Source: Acidobacteriota bacterium
GTDB taxonomy: Bacteria > Acidobacteriota > CAIWXX01
NCBI GenBank assembly: GCA_016191015.1
Contig: JACPPM010000286.1
Span: 1-49,215, forward strand
Reading direction: 5' to 3'
DNA length: 49,215 bases
The notes under the pieces are model-generated. The model ran no database searches. It was given only the letters and a program-made list of their open reading frames with translations, and was not told the origin of the DNA. The position numbers and the translations under genes were made by a program. Below are positions 1 through 9,301 of the stretch, in pieces (positions within the stretch are counted from its first letter, which is position 1; each line of letters opens with the position of its first letter).

Positions 1-3
1 CAT

Positions 4-120
4 GTTGCTCGTCGGTTGAATGCTGGATTAATCTGCGTAATCTGCGCGGAAATCTGCGCAATCTGCGTTTTCGCACGGAACGGCCTCGCCCGAGTCGGCG
101 CCTCGACTTTGCCGCAGCCC
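4..120. repeat. Left copy of 117-bp inverted repeat found at both window ends
   Basis: Positions 4-120 match the reverse complement of 49078-49194 with 5 mismatches in 117 bases. The mismatches are three adjacent bases near position 28 and two single bases near 57 and 65. The outer half holds 9-nt periodic AATCTGCGN units (about 29-67). The inner half (about 68-120) is unique-looking sequence ending in GCCGCAGCCC. Similarity stops sharply at 120. The sequence cannot tell whether this is a dispersed repeat at which an assembly stopped or a real pair of flanking repeats. No transposase is present. Confidence 0.9.
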
Positions 121-160
121 AGAATAGCGCATCCTGCACTCCGGGTCCCGTGTTCTGCTT

Positions 161-169
161 TGCTATGAT
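161..169 (+). promoter_or_regulatory. Possible extended -10 promoter element
   Basis: TGCTATGAT fits an extended -10 box (TGN-TATNAT) 93 bases before the preferred start of the hydrolase gene at 262. No convincing -35 box is visible, as is common for extended -10 promoters. This is inference from consensus only. Confidence 0.35.
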
Positions 170-261
170 AGGAGATGTGAATGGAGAGGGACGGCACCCT
201 TTGGGTTGCGACCTCTATCGACTTTGACAGAATGATCGGATACATCCAAAGGAGGCTGGAT

Positions 262-1068
262 ATGAAGCAGACCGGACCATGGCTGATCTGTGCTGCATCC
301 ATATTGTCGATTCACGGAGCGGCCTGGGCTGCACCCAAGCTTGAGGGAATGCCCGTCGATTACACGGCGGGCGGCGTCACCCTGAAGGGCTACCTCGTTT
401 ACGACGAAAGCGCGACGGCAAAGCGGCCCGGCGTGCTGGTGGTGCACGAATGGTGGGGACAGAATGAATACGCGCGGAAACGAGCGCGCATGCTGGCCGA
501 GCTCGGGTACACAGCCTTGGCCGTCGATATGTATGGCGAAGGCAAGACAGCGGAACACCCTGATGAAGCGGGGAAGTTTTCCTCCGAGACCATGAAAAAC
601 TTTCCGGTGGCAAAGGCGCGCTTCCAGGCCGCGATCGATCTCCTGAAGCGGCAGCCGACGGTTGATCCTAGTCGCCTCGCGGCCATCGGATACTGCTTCG
701 GCGGCGGCGTCGTGCTGAACATGGCCCGGCAGGGCGTGGACCTTCTAGGTGTGGCGAGTTTCCACGGGAACCTCACGGCCGTGGAACCGGCCAAGCCGGG
801 CGCTCTCAAGGCCAAGATCAGGGTTTACACCGGCGGCGACGACAAGTTCGTTCCCGTCGAGGCAATCGAAGCGTTCGAGAAGGAAATGACTGAGGCCAAG
901 GCGGACTACAAGGTGATGATCTTGCCCGGCGCGCTCCACAGCTTCACCAACCCCGACGCCACAGAGGTCGGCACAAAGCACAGTCTTCCTCTTGCCTACA
1001 ACGCCGACGCTGATCAGGTCTCCTGGGCGGACATGAAGGAGTTCTTCGCGGAGATCTTCAAGAAGTAA
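262..1068 (+). CDS. Exported dienelactone hydrolase family protein
   Basis: A 268-residue alpha/beta-hydrolase of the dienelactone hydrolase family. The family cleaves ester or lactone bonds, classically in aromatic degradation; the substrate here is unknown. The start at 262 is preferred over an in-frame ATG at 181 because AAAGGAGG lies just upstream and the N-terminus then reads as a signal peptide ending near AAWA, implying a periplasmic enzyme. The family's Cys-Asp-His triad is visible as the nucleophile elbow GYCFGG, the aspartate in GGDDKFVP and the histidine in LPGALHSF. It stands alone before the ABC operon with a 225-bp gap. Fold and family are secure; the substrate is not. Confidence 0.9.
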   Translation: MKQTGPWLICAASILSIHGAAWAAPKLEGMPVDYTAGGVTLKGYLVYDESATAKRPGVLVVHEWWGQNEYARKRARMLAELGYTALAVDMYGEGKTAEHPDEAGKFSSETMKNFPVAKARFQAAIDLLKRQPTVDPSRLAAIGYCFGGGVVLNMARQGVDLLGVASFHGNLTAVEPAKPGALKAKIRVYTGGDDKFVPVEAIEAFEKEMTEAKADYKVMILPGALHSFTNPDATEVGTKHSLPLAYNADADQVSWADMKEFFAEIFKK

Positions 1069-1293
1069 CCCACTCGATTGTCGCGGAGCTGCCGGCCTTC
1101 CGACGTTAGCGGCGTGTGCCTGCAGTCGGATGCACCCGCCGTCAGCAGCTGAGACGACATCTGAGGAGCGACCCCTCGACGCACTCCATTCCAGCACACC
1201 GTCATTTCGTCGCCCCGCAACGTCGTTTCGTCGGAATCAGGCTGCTGCCGTCTCCTCCTTGCTCTACCTTGGATGTGGATAGAGGAGGAGACC

Positions 1294-1977
1294 ATGGAAA
1301 ATGTGATCGAGCTGCAGGGCGTCTCGAAGAGCTATGCGCTCGGGAAGACGATTGTGCCGGCACTGGATGACGTCCACGTCGGGTTTGAGGCCGGCGAGTT
1401 CACGGCGATTGCGGGCCCATCGGGGAGCGGCAAAACGACGCTGCTCAACATCATCGGCTGTCTGGACAAGCCTGACCGCGGGCGGGTTGTCGTCGGGAGC
1501 GAGGACGTGACCGAGCGTACGCTGCCGGGGCTGGCCGAGCTCCGTGCGAAGCAGCTCGGCTTCATCTTTCAGAGCTTCAATCTGATCGAGGTGCTCACGG
1601 CATACGAAAACGTGGAGTACCCGTTGCTGCTTCGCGGCATCTCGCCGGTCGAGCGGCGCCGGAGAACCGAGGAGCTGCTGCGGCGTGTCGGGTTGTATGA
1701 GAAACGCAAGCACCGCCCCGCGGAGCTTTCAGGCGGGCAGCGACAGCGAGTCGCGGTCGCCCGCGCGCTCGTCGGACGGCCCTCGGCGGTGCTCGCAGAC
1801 GAGCCGACAGCGAACCTGGACTCGCGGACGAGCGAAGAGGTCTTGGGCCTGATGCAGGAGCTCAATGCGGAGCGCGGCACGACATTCATATTCTCGACAC
1901 ATGATGCGCGGATCATCGCCCGAGCGCGCCGCGTCCTGCATCTGGTGGACGGGCACCTCAATGGGAAGGGGGACTGA
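1294..1977 (+). CDS. ABC transporter ATP-binding protein, LolD/MacB type
   Basis: A 227-residue ATPase of the LolD/MacB/FtsE class that powers an FtsX-type permease. Walker A GPSGSGKTT is at residues 41-49, followed by a Q-loop (FIFQSFNL), the signature LSGGQRQR and Walker B with LADEPTANLD. The start at 1294 follows AGAGGAGGAG; an in-frame ATG at 1273 has no such site. The permease gene begins one base after the stop codon, so the two are translationally coupled. The downstream LolA-like and barrel genes suggest it moves a lipoprotein or lipid from the inner membrane toward the outer membrane rather than a drug. That role is inferred from context. Confidence 0.93.
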   Translation: MENVIELQGVSKSYALGKTIVPALDDVHVGFEAGEFTAIAGPSGSGKTTLLNIIGCLDKPDRGRVVVGSEDVTERTLPGLAELRAKQLGFIFQSFNLIEVLTAYENVEYPLLLRGISPVERRRRTEELLRRVGLYEKRKHRPAELSGGQRQRVAVARALVGRPSAVLADEPTANLDSRTSEEVLGLMQELNAERGTTFIFSTHDARIIARARRVLHLVDGHLNGKGD

Positions 1978-1978
1978 C

Positions 1979-3205
1979 ATGGCATATCTCAAGATCGCCT
2001 ACCGCAATCTGTTTAGAAATCGTCGCCGCACGGCGATCACGGCGTCGGTCATCGTGTTCGGCTGCACGGCGCTTGTGATCGCGGGCGGTTTCATCGAATC
2101 GATGTTCGACGGGCTCCGCGAGGCCACCATCAGCATGGGTCTGGGCCACCTGCAGATTTACAACGAGAAGTTCCTCGATCAGGACGAGGAACGGCCGCTC
2201 GAGCTCGGGCTCGACGACTGGGAGCGGATCGCAGCCGGGGTCTCGAAGATCGAACACGTCCGTCAGATCACTCCCCGGATAGATTTCACCGGGCTCCTCT
2301 CGAACGGGGAGAAGTCGGTCGTCTTCCTCGGAACTGGCGTCAATCCCCAGGTTGAGCGTGACATGGGATTTCAGGTGGCGATTCGCGAGGGCCGTGACCT
2401 TTCGCCGGAGACCGATGGAGCACCCGAGGTTTTGCTGGCGACCGGGCTCGCCAAATCCCTCAACGTCCACCTCGGCGACTCGCTCACCCTTCTCACCACC
2501 ACCGCCGATGGCGCTCTGAACGGGATCGACGTCACCGTATGCGGCATTGTCACGACAGGCTTCGCGGAATACGATGCCCGGGCGCTCACGGTCACGGTCG
2601 ACTCGGCCGGGGCGCTGCTCGAGACCTCCAAGGTCTCAAAGCTCGTCGTCCTGCTTGACAAGACCGAGAACACGGACCAGGCCTTCGCGGCGCTCCAGGG
2701 ACTCCTCACGTCGCGAAACTGGCCGCTGCGCCTCAAGAAGTGGATCGAGCTCGCAACTTTCTACAAGCAGGTCGTGACCTGGTTCACAGCGATCTTCGCA
2801 TTCCTCGGAATCATTATCTTCGTGCTGGTCGTCCTGAGCAGCTCAAACACGATGTTGATGGCGGTGATGGAGCGGGTCCGGGAGATCGGCACGCTGATGG
2901 CCTTCGGAACGGCGCGAACGAAAGTGATCTGGATATATGTCCTGGAAGGGGCACTTCTCGGAACCCTCGGCGGCCTGCTGGGGCTCGGAGTGGCCTGGCT
3001 GGGAATCCTCGTTATCAACGCGGCGAACATGGTCATGCCGGCCCCACCCGGAAGCACGGAAGGCTTCCCGATTGTGGTCTACAAGGTCCCGGCGATCTTC
3101 GTCTCGACGCTGCTCCTGATGACGGTCACCCTCACGATCTCCTCGGTTGTTCCGGCCGTGAAGGCGTCCCGCCTCAAGATCGTCGATGCACTCAACCATT
3201 CGTAG
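1979..3205 (+). CDS. ABC transporter permease, LolC/LolE/MacB (FtsX) family
   Basis: A 408-residue inner-membrane permease with the MacB/LolCE layout. One N-terminal membrane segment (about residues 20-45) is followed by a large periplasmic domain (about 50-270), then three C-terminal segments: around AIFAFLGIIIFVLVV, GALLGTLGGLLGLGVAWLG and STLLLMTVTLTISSVVPA. The last four-segment arrangement is the FtsX domain. The ATG at 1979 directly follows the ATPase stop codon; in-frame starts further upstream would overlap the ATPase. Only one permease gene is present, so the complex is probably a homodimer as in MacB or LolF-type systems, unlike the LolC/LolE heterodimer. The substrate is unknown. 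Confidence 0.92.
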   Translation: MAYLKIAYRNLFRNRRRTAITASVIVFGCTALVIAGGFIESMFDGLREATISMGLGHLQIYNEKFLDQDEERPLELGLDDWERIAAGVSKIEHVRQITPRIDFTGLLSNGEKSVVFLGTGVNPQVERDMGFQVAIREGRDLSPETDGAPEVLLATGLAKSLNVHLGDSLTLLTTTADGALNGIDVTVCGIVTTGFAEYDARALTVTVDSAGALLETSKVSKLVVLLDKTENTDQAFAALQGLLTSRNWPLRLKKWIELATFYKQVVTWFTAIFAFLGIIIFVLVVLSSSNTMLMAVMERVREIGTLMAFGTARTKVIWIYVLEGALLGTLGGLLGLGVAWLGILVINAANMVMPAPPGSTEGFPIVVYKVPAIFVSTLLLMTVTLTISSVVPAVKASRLKIVDALNHS

Positions 3206-3229
3206 CCGGACAGGATGGAGGGAATGATC

Positions 3230-3955
3230 ATGTCGAAGGTAGGGATTGCATTCGCACTCACGCTGACCGCTGTCGGCCTCGCGCAGGCAGCCACACCGGA
3301 TCCGTTGCAAATACTCCGAGCCGCGGATCTCACGCGGGGAGGCTGGGATTCGTACGAGGTGCACCTTGTCATCGCGAACGAGACGAAGAACCGGACCGAG
3401 GAGCACCTTTTCGACGTTCTCATCAAGGGGACGGACCGCTCCCTGGTGCGGTTCATGAACCCGCGCGACAAGGGGCGGGAGCTGCTGATGCTCGGCGACG
3501 ATATGTGGGTTTTCCTGCCGAACACGCAGCGCCCGGTACGGATCACGCCGCTCCAGAGACTGGTTGGCAACGCGTCCAACGGCGATGTGGCCCGGACGCG
3601 GTACGAGGAGGACTACACCCCAACGCTCATTGCCCAGGAGGAGGCCGGCGGGGAAATGTGCCACGTCCTCGAGCTCGTTGCGAAACGCAAGGCAGCAACC
3701 TACCAGAAGGTTCATCTCTGGGTGGGCGTGGCGAGCAGCCTCCCGCGCCGGGCGGACTTCTTCCTGGCGTCGGGGCGCCGCTACAAGACGGCGACATTCG
3801 ATGAGTACACGAGCGTGAGCGGACCGCGACTGCTCGTCCGCATGACAATTACCGACCTCACGGGCGCGGGGACGAAGACGACGATGCGCTACTCCGGCTA
3901 CACGCCGCGGGAGCTCCCCGACAAACTCTTCAACAAGTCGACCATAGGCAGGTAA
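3230..3955 (+). CDS. LolA-like outer membrane lipoprotein-sorting protein
   Basis: A 241-residue predicted periplasmic protein resembling the outer-membrane lipoprotein-sorting (LolA-like) family associated with RND/ABC exporters. The ATG at 3230 is preferred over 3215 because GGAGGG precedes it by about seven bases and a clean signal peptide ending GLAQA results. Family-like features are the RSLVRFMNPRDKGRELLM strand region and the MWVFLPNTQRPVRI segment, both typical of the half-barrel that shields acyl chains. It follows the permease by a short gap and its stop overlaps the next start (TAATG). It probably carries a lipidated cargo across the periplasm. The cargo is not evident. Confidence 0.85.
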   Translation: MSKVGIAFALTLTAVGLAQAATPDPLQILRAADLTRGGWDSYEVHLVIANETKNRTEEHLFDVLIKGTDRSLVRFMNPRDKGRELLMLGDDMWVFLPNTQRPVRITPLQRLVGNASNGDVARTRYEEDYTPTLIAQEEAGGEMCHVLELVAKRKAATYQKVHLWVGVASSLPRRADFFLASGRRYKTATFDEYTSVSGPRLLVRMTITDLTGAGTKTTMRYSGYTPRELPDKLFNKSTIGR

Positions 3956-5235
3956 TGATGCGCGGCCTCATGACTGTGCTGGTTCTCGCGGCGGTGAGCT
4001 CGACGCCGGCCCTCGGAGGGGAGCTCTTCGAGTACACGCTGAGGCTGACCGAGGAGCCCCGCATTCATTATGTCAATTCCCGGTCGCCTTTCCATCCGGT
4101 GGAGTCGTTGATGGATCTGCCTGACAGGAGCAATTTTGCCCAGATGCAGCTGGACACCTCCATTCAGGCTGCCTCGAGACTGCGCCTGCGAGGCTCATGT
4201 GCGGCCACATCACTTTACGAGACCGATCACGCTGCGCGGCTGAAGGTGAAGGAGCTCTATGCAGCGCTGTCGGTGCACGACACCGTGGATGTATACGCCG
4301 GTCGCCGGATCTTGCGGTGGGGCACCGGCTACGCCTGGACCCCCACGGGAATCCTCGATCCGTCGCGAGACCCGTCGGACCCGCAGGACCGGCTGCGACT
4401 CAACCGTGGGCGCGACGTGATCGGTTTTGACATCGTCCGCGGCCGCCAGACGCTCAACATCGTCTACGGCGCCCCCAAGCTCATCTCGGATGGTGAAATC
4501 GCGGGCGACGGGACGCAGCTCGCCGCGCGCTACGGCGTGCTCGTTCGCGGGCTCGACCTAGCTCTCGTCGGAAGCATCGAATCGGGGCACCCCGACAAGG
4601 CGGGGCTCAACGCGACGTACGTGATCGGGGAGAACCTGGAGGTGCATGCCGAGTGGCTGGCAAGCTGGGGCTCGGACAGGCTCTGGCCGAGCGCCGCGGC
4701 CGCGGACGATCCACGAATCACATACGCGGCGCAGCCACTCGAGCCGCTGCGCCTCGCCGGCCACCCCCTCCTCCACACCGTTGTCGCCGGCATCAACTAC
4801 ACGACAGCGTCGGGATGGAACATTGTGGCCGAGTACCGCCACAACGGCGAGGGCCTGTCCGACCGCGAGTGGGGGCGGTTTGTCGAGTACGTGAACTATA
4901 ATGGTGATCTCGCGGGTACGCCCGCGGCGCCAACTCTAGCTGACATGAATCTGCTCTGGTCCGCATCTCTCCTGTCCAGCGTGGACAACAGGAGGAACTA
5001 CGCGTTCGCCCGCGTGGCCCGCGATGAGGTTATCGGACGTTTTTCGGTGCATGTTCTCTCGATCGTCTCTCTTGACGACGGAGGGCTGATGCTGGCTGGC
5101 GAAGTGTCGGCGCCGATCGGTGACAGGTTGTTCGGGTACGTGCGTCCGAGCTGGCTCTGGGGGCCGCGTGATTCCGAATTCCACATGGTGCCGGCGGCCG
5201 GCGGTCTGAGCGTCGGTCTGCAGGCCAGCTTCTGA
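3955..5235 (+). CDS. Predicted outer-membrane beta-barrel protein
   Basis: A 426-residue protein with a short signal peptide (MMRGLMTVLVLAAVSSTPALG) and a body rich in alternating hydrophobic/polar strands, such as DTVDVYAGRRILRWGTGYAW and the C-terminal run LSVGLQASF. Ending in an aromatic residue is a classic barrel signal for BAM insertion. The motif VYAGRRILRWGTGYAWTPTG followed by NRGRDVIGF resembles DUF1302- or alginate-export-type barrels, but no confident family is claimed. It overlaps the LolA-like gene by one base and precedes the kinase gene by eight bases. It may be the outer-membrane end of the same transport route. An ATG three bases inside is an equal alternative start. Confidence 0.75.
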   Translation: MMRGLMTVLVLAAVSSTPALGGELFEYTLRLTEEPRIHYVNSRSPFHPVESLMDLPDRSNFAQMQLDTSIQAASRLRLRGSCAATSLYETDHAARLKVKELYAALSVHDTVDVYAGRRILRWGTGYAWTPTGILDPSRDPSDPQDRLRLNRGRDVIGFDIVRGRQTLNIVYGAPKLISDGEIAGDGTQLAARYGVLVRGLDLALVGSIESGHPDKAGLNATYVIGENLEVHAEWLASWGSDRLWPSAAAADDPRITYAAQPLEPLRLAGHPLLHTVVAGINYTTASGWNIVAEYRHNGEGLSDREWGRFVEYVNYNGDLAGTPAAPTLADMNLLWSASLLSSVDNRRNYAFARVARDEVIGRFSVHVLSIVSLDDGGLMLAGEVSAPIGDRLFGYVRPSWLWGPRDSEFHMVPAAGGLSVGLQASF

Positions 5236-5243
5236 CGAGGACG

Positions 5244-6377
5244 ATGGATCATAGACGCTCCCCGGAACCCGCGCCCCCCGCGCCCGGTCACCGCGTCGGA
5301 CCGCGCGGCCGGGACGCGTTCCTCACGGCATTGCTGGTCAACACGCTTGTCACTATTCTCATCGCGGTAATCCTCACCCTGAGCGTATCGGATCCGACGC
5401 TATCGGATTTCGCCAGGCTCCTGGTCCTGACCGCCTGCTATTCCTATGCCATCGGGTTTCTGGCCTGCACCAGTCTGAGCTGGGTCTACCCGGCAGTGGA
5501 GCATTGGGTGGCCGCTCCGCGCCTCACCATCGTCCAGATCGTGCTGTTCGCGGACGGGTGCGTGGGCTCGGTGATCGGTGCCTGGGTGGGGCCGCGGATC
5601 GTCGATCTGCCGCCGAGCATCGGTGCGCCGCCGCAGTGGCTCGATATCCTCGAAGGTGGGATCATCTGCGTTTTCGTCGGCGACGTCGTGCTGGCGTACA
5701 TGGTGATGCGCAGTCGGTGGGAGGAGGCGACTGATCGCCTGCGGGCACAGGAGCTGCTGCAGACGCGCTTGATGAAGTTGAAGGCCGAAGCCGAGCTCGG
5801 AGCGCTCCAGTCGCGCATCCAGCCCCATTTCCTCTTCAACACGCTCAACAGCATCGCCGAGCTGGTGCGGGAGAGCCCCGGGCAGGCCGAGGAGGTCATC
5901 GAGAAGCTGTCCGGACTCTTCCGGTACACGCTTGCGTCCGGAAGAACGGCCACGGTCACACTCGATGAGGAGATCCGTTTCGTCTCGGACTATCTCGACA
6001 TCGAGAAGGTGCGTCTGGGGCGGCGGCTGCGATTCGAGATTGCCGTGGACGACGCCGTGCGCGCGGTGCGCCTCCCCGGGCTGCTCGTGCAGCCGCTCGT
6101 GGAAAACGCCGTACGTCACGGAATCTCGCCTCGCGAGGAGGGCGGGACGGTGAGCGTGCGGTGTGGGCTGGCCGATGGGCTGTGCCGCGTTGAAGTGACC
6201 GACGACGGCGTCGGCCCCGAAGGAGGGTCAGGGGGCGGCGCTGGGTACGCGCTCGAGAACATCCGCGAACGCCTGGAAGCGACGTACCCGGGACGGCACC
6301 GCCTCGAGCTCTTGCGCACCAGCGACGGCAAGACGCGGGCGCTTCTGGAGGTCCCTGCTGCGGTCAACTTGCCGTGA
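5244..6377 (+). CDS. LytS/YehU-type sensor histidine kinase
   Basis: A 377-residue membrane kinase. Four or five hydrophobic segments lie between residues 25 and 155, followed by a short coiled linker (about 158-188). The His_kinase family motif QPHFLFNTLNSI puts the phosphorylatable histidine at residue 195. The ATPase part shows PLVENAVRHGI and DDGVG with a glycine-rich lid GGSGGGAGYALENI. Kinases of this class normally pair with LytTR response regulators encoded next door. None is adjacent; the only LytTR gene here is at 15312-16085. The gene is the last member of the ABC/LolA/barrel operon (8-bp gap), so it may sense the state of the cell envelope served by that transporter. Confidence 0.93.
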   Translation: MDHRRSPEPAPPAPGHRVGPRGRDAFLTALLVNTLVTILIAVILTLSVSDPTLSDFARLLVLTACYSYAIGFLACTSLSWVYPAVEHWVAAPRLTIVQIVLFADGCVGSVIGAWVGPRIVDLPPSIGAPPQWLDILEGGIICVFVGDVVLAYMVMRSRWEEATDRLRAQELLQTRLMKLKAEAELGALQSRIQPHFLFNTLNSIAELVRESPGQAEEVIEKLSGLFRYTLASGRTATVTLDEEIRFVSDYLDIEKVRLGRRLRFEIAVDDAVRAVRLPGLLVQPLVENAVRHGISPREEGGTVSVRCGLADGLCRVEVTDDGVGPEGGSGGGAGYALENIRERLEATYPGRHRLELLRTSDGKTRALLEVPAAVNLP

Positions 6378-6453
6378 AGCACGCCGGGGTGCGTTTCCGG
6401 GCGGGATCGAAGCGCACGGGCGGGAAAGGGGGACGGTGGGTTCGCGCCTCATC

Positions 6454-9102
6454 TCACGAATCCTGGTGCGAGGCCCCCGGCTTTTTCGTCTCCATGGCGC
6501 GCACGACTTCGGGGTAGAGGCGCTGTGCACAATCCGGGCAGATGCTGTGACTGAATTCGGCGTGGGAGTGGTCTCGTATGTAGGCTTCGATCTGGTTCCA
6601 GTATCCGTTGTCGTCGCGGATCTTCTTGCAGGCAGCGCAGATCGGCAGCAGGCCACTCAGGATACGGACCTTCCCCAGAGCCTCCTCGACGCGCGCCCTC
6701 AAGTCAGCTTCGCTGCGCTCGAGCCTTCGCACTCGCGCGGCGTAGAGCAGGAGGCCCGCCGCGAGGAGGAGCGTCGCGCTGGGCGTGATGAACCACCAGG
6801 TCTGATAGAAGTAAGGCTCCTGACGGAATGAGAGCGTGGCACCTTCGCGGTTCCAGACGCCGTCGTTGTTACAAGCGATGACGCGGAATCGATAATTCCC
6901 CGCCGGGAGCTTGGTGTAGTACGCCACGCGGCGATTACCGGCGTCGACCCAGTCTTCATCAAATCCCTCGAGCTTGTACGAGAAGCGCACCTTCTCGGGG
7001 GCGATGTAGCTCAGTGCCGTGTAGTGAATTTCGAGGCCTCGGACGCCCGGCGCGAGGACCGCGTTGATCGCCGGGTCGAAATCCTTGCCTTGCACCACGA
7101 CCCTGTCGACAAGAACCGGTGGTCGTTCGCGATTCAATCCCGCTCGTCTGGGATCGACTTCGACGAGCCCCCGGAGACAGGCGAACCAGAGCCGTCCGTC
7201 CGGCGACTTCCTCGCCGCCGGCCGCCCGCCGTTGCACTCGGAACTACCCATGCCGTCAGCTCGCCCGAAGGATGTGCACTGGATCCGCTTGATACGACCT
7301 TCCGCGAAAGCGTTCAGATTGGCCTTCGACACGCAATAGATGCCGAGGTTGCAGCTCATCCAGAGTCGGTCCTGATCGTCTTCGAGGATTTCGTAAGCCA
7401 CGCCGTTGAAGAGACCGTCGCGCGGGAGAAACGAGAAGATGCGACCATCTCGAAGGCGGTTGAGCCCGCCGCCATAGGTGCCGATCCAAACCGTGCCTTC
7501 GTCATCCTCATAGATGGATCGAGTCAGGTTGGAAGAGAGCCCCTGCTCGGTTCCGTAGTTTGTGAAGGCGCCGTCGTGCCATCGGGAAAGCCCGCCGTAC
7601 GCGGCAATCCACATCGAGCCGTCGGCTCCCTCGTACAGGTCCCTGATGTTATCGCCTGCAACACCGTCGTGATGTGTAAGCCGGCGAACGCTCTGCCCGT
7701 CGAGCACGTAGACGCCTTCTCCGTCCGTTCCCAGCCAGATCCGCCCGGCGCGATCTTCGATGATGCATCGGACCGGAACCCCCGGCATACCCTCGACTTC
7801 ACTGAGCCTCCGTGTCCGACCTTTTTCGTACAGATAGAACCCCAGCCGGGTCGCCATCCAGATCCGTCGCTGCTTGTCGACGTGCAGCGTTCTGATGGGA
7901 GTCTTCTCGAACGTATTGGGTACGATGATCGTGTCGACACTACCGCCTGAGTATCGGAAGAGTCCGCCTTCATCCGTGCCCAGGATGAAACTCCCATCGG
8001 TGTCTGTGCAGATGGCGTAGATGTCATCCGGCACGATCCCTTGCCGCGCACCGTGATTGAGGAGCTTTCCATCGCGGAGGTGCCCGAGACCGCCGCCGTC
8101 GGATCCGATCCAGAGGCTGCCTTCGCGGTCTTCGAGGAGAGAGACGATATTCTCGCTGGGCAAGCCGTCCTCCTTGGCGAGGTGATCGCAGGCGAGGCCG
8201 CGCGGCCGGTGGAGGCCTCCGTTGGTGCCGACCCAGAGATCGTTGTTCGAATCCAGCAGAAGTGCCTGCACGATGTCTTCGCGAAAGTGTTCGCAGCCGC
8301 TTGCTGGGGCAAAGTGTCCGTCCCGGAATCGGAAGAGACCTCGGTTCGAACCGACCCAAGCCCCCCCGCTCCCGTCGTTAATGACGGCCGTTATGTGCGT
8401 CGATGGATGCGAGTCAGGCGTACCGAAGTTGTGAAGGCCTGCAGGCCCCAGAGTTGAAAGCCCGGTGTCAGTGCCGATCCAGAGGACGCCTGAGGCGGGC
8501 GCGCTGAGGCTGTTGATGCGGCCGCTTGGGAGCTTGTCGCCGAGGACGCGTTCGAGTTTCCCGTCCGGAGATCGTTTCCATAGACCCTGCCCCATGCAGC
8601 CGATCCAGAGGACGCCGGAGGGGCTCGCCGCGAGCGTCACGACGTCGCGAATCTGATCACCTTCGCCTCCGGGCACGAAGCGTTCGAAGCGCCTTCCCTG
8701 CCTCCGCATGATCCCGTACCCGACCGTCCCGATCCAGAGATCACCGTTCAGGTCCTCACAGAGCGCCTCGACGTGATTCGTGTCGAAAGCGTCAACGTTG
8801 TCGTGGTTGTACAGATCGGCTGTGGCGCCGTCGAGCCGCACGAGCCCCTCCTGGGTGCCGACCCAGAGGTAGCCGTCCCGCGTCTGGAGGATTGAATGAA
8901 CCGAGCGCTGCGGGAGCCCGTTGTCGGTCCCCCACCAGTCAATTGGATACTGAGAAAGCGCGCGGCCGGGATCGAGTGCTGAGGCCGGGCCGGGAGCGAA
9001 GCAGGACGCGAGCAGAAGCATGGTAGTGAGAGCGGGTCGTAGTCGCGCCCGATCGCGAGCTCGAGTTTCCCGGGACGAATCCGGAATGGGACGAGAAACC
9101 AT
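6454..9102 (-). CDS. Two-component-propeller sensor with Y_Y_Y domain and CxxC tail, no kinase
   Basis: An 882-residue protein. After a signal sequence ending near GPASA it carries about a dozen repeats of the LWVGTDGGL type, forming a two-component-regulator beta-propeller. A Y_Y_Y immunoglobulin-like domain follows (around LEIHYTALSY to YRFRVIACNN), then one membrane segment (ATLLLAAGLLLYAA) and a short coiled coil. Homologues usually continue into a histidine kinase, diguanylate cyclase or helix-turn-helix domain. This one ends instead after a compact module: GLLPICAACKKIRDD, GYWNQIEAYI and FSHSICPDC, with cysteines at 822, 825, 855 and 858. That module is a recurrent tail of bacterial PAS/response-regulator proteins and may bind metal. 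It runs divergently from the epimerase operon and has its own promoter. Confidence 0.9.
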   Translation of the reverse strand: MVSRPIPDSSRETRARDRARLRPALTTMLLLASCFAPGPASALDPGRALSQYPIDWWGTDNGLPQRSVHSILQTRDGYLWVGTQEGLVRLDGATADLYNHDNVDAFDTNHVEALCEDLNGDLWIGTVGYGIMRRQGRRFERFVPGGEGDQIRDVVTLAASPSGVLWIGCMGQGLWKRSPDGKLERVLGDKLPSGRINSLSAPASGVLWIGTDTGLSTLGPAGLHNFGTPDSHPSTHITAVINDGSGGAWVGSNRGLFRFRDGHFAPASGCEHFREDIVQALLLDSNNDLWVGTNGGLHRPRGLACDHLAKEDGLPSENIVSLLEDREGSLWIGSDGGGLGHLRDGKLLNHGARQGIVPDDIYAICTDTDGSFILGTDEGGLFRYSGGSVDTIIVPNTFEKTPIRTLHVDKQRRIWMATRLGFYLYEKGRTRRLSEVEGMPGVPVRCIIEDRAGRIWLGTDGEGVYVLDGQSVRRLTHHDGVAGDNIRDLYEGADGSMWIAAYGGLSRWHDGAFTNYGTEQGLSSNLTRSIYEDDEGTVWIGTYGGGLNRLRDGRIFSFLPRDGLFNGVAYEILEDDQDRLWMSCNLGIYCVSKANLNAFAEGRIKRIQCTSFGRADGMGSSECNGGRPAARKSPDGRLWFACLRGLVEVDPRRAGLNRERPPVLVDRVVVQGKDFDPAINAVLAPGVRGLEIHYTALSYIAPEKVRFSYKLEGFDEDWVDAGNRRVAYYTKLPAGNYRFRVIACNNDGVWNREGATLSFRQEPYFYQTWWFITPSATLLLAAGLLLYAARVRRLERSEADLRARVEEALGKVRILSGLLPICAACKKIRDDNGYWNQIEAYIRDHSHAEFSHSICPDCAQRLYPEVVRAMETKKPGASHQDS

Positions 9103-9117
9103 GTGACCTCACCGCGT

Positions 9118-9146
9118 TTGTAACGGCACATCGGCAGCTTTGTCAA
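9118..9146 (-). promoter_or_regulatory. Sigma70-type promoter of the propeller sensor gene
   Basis: On the minus strand TTGACA (9146-9141) and TTACAA (9123-9118) are separated by exactly 17 bases, 16 bases ahead of the start at 9102. The -35 box is perfect and the -10 box moderate. A GTGAGGT ribosome site sits between the promoter and the ATG. Confidence 0.6.
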
Positions 9147-9301
9147 GCCAGAGCAGTCAAAGAACGGGCGACCGCCGCCGACACCTCGTGATATCATGGC
9201 CGCGGGACGCTGGGTATCATCAGGACTATGTGCGGAACGAGGCGTGAAATCTCCATCCGATCGCCTGCTTGCGGTGACGGCGGACTTGGAGGGCGGTCGA
9301 G

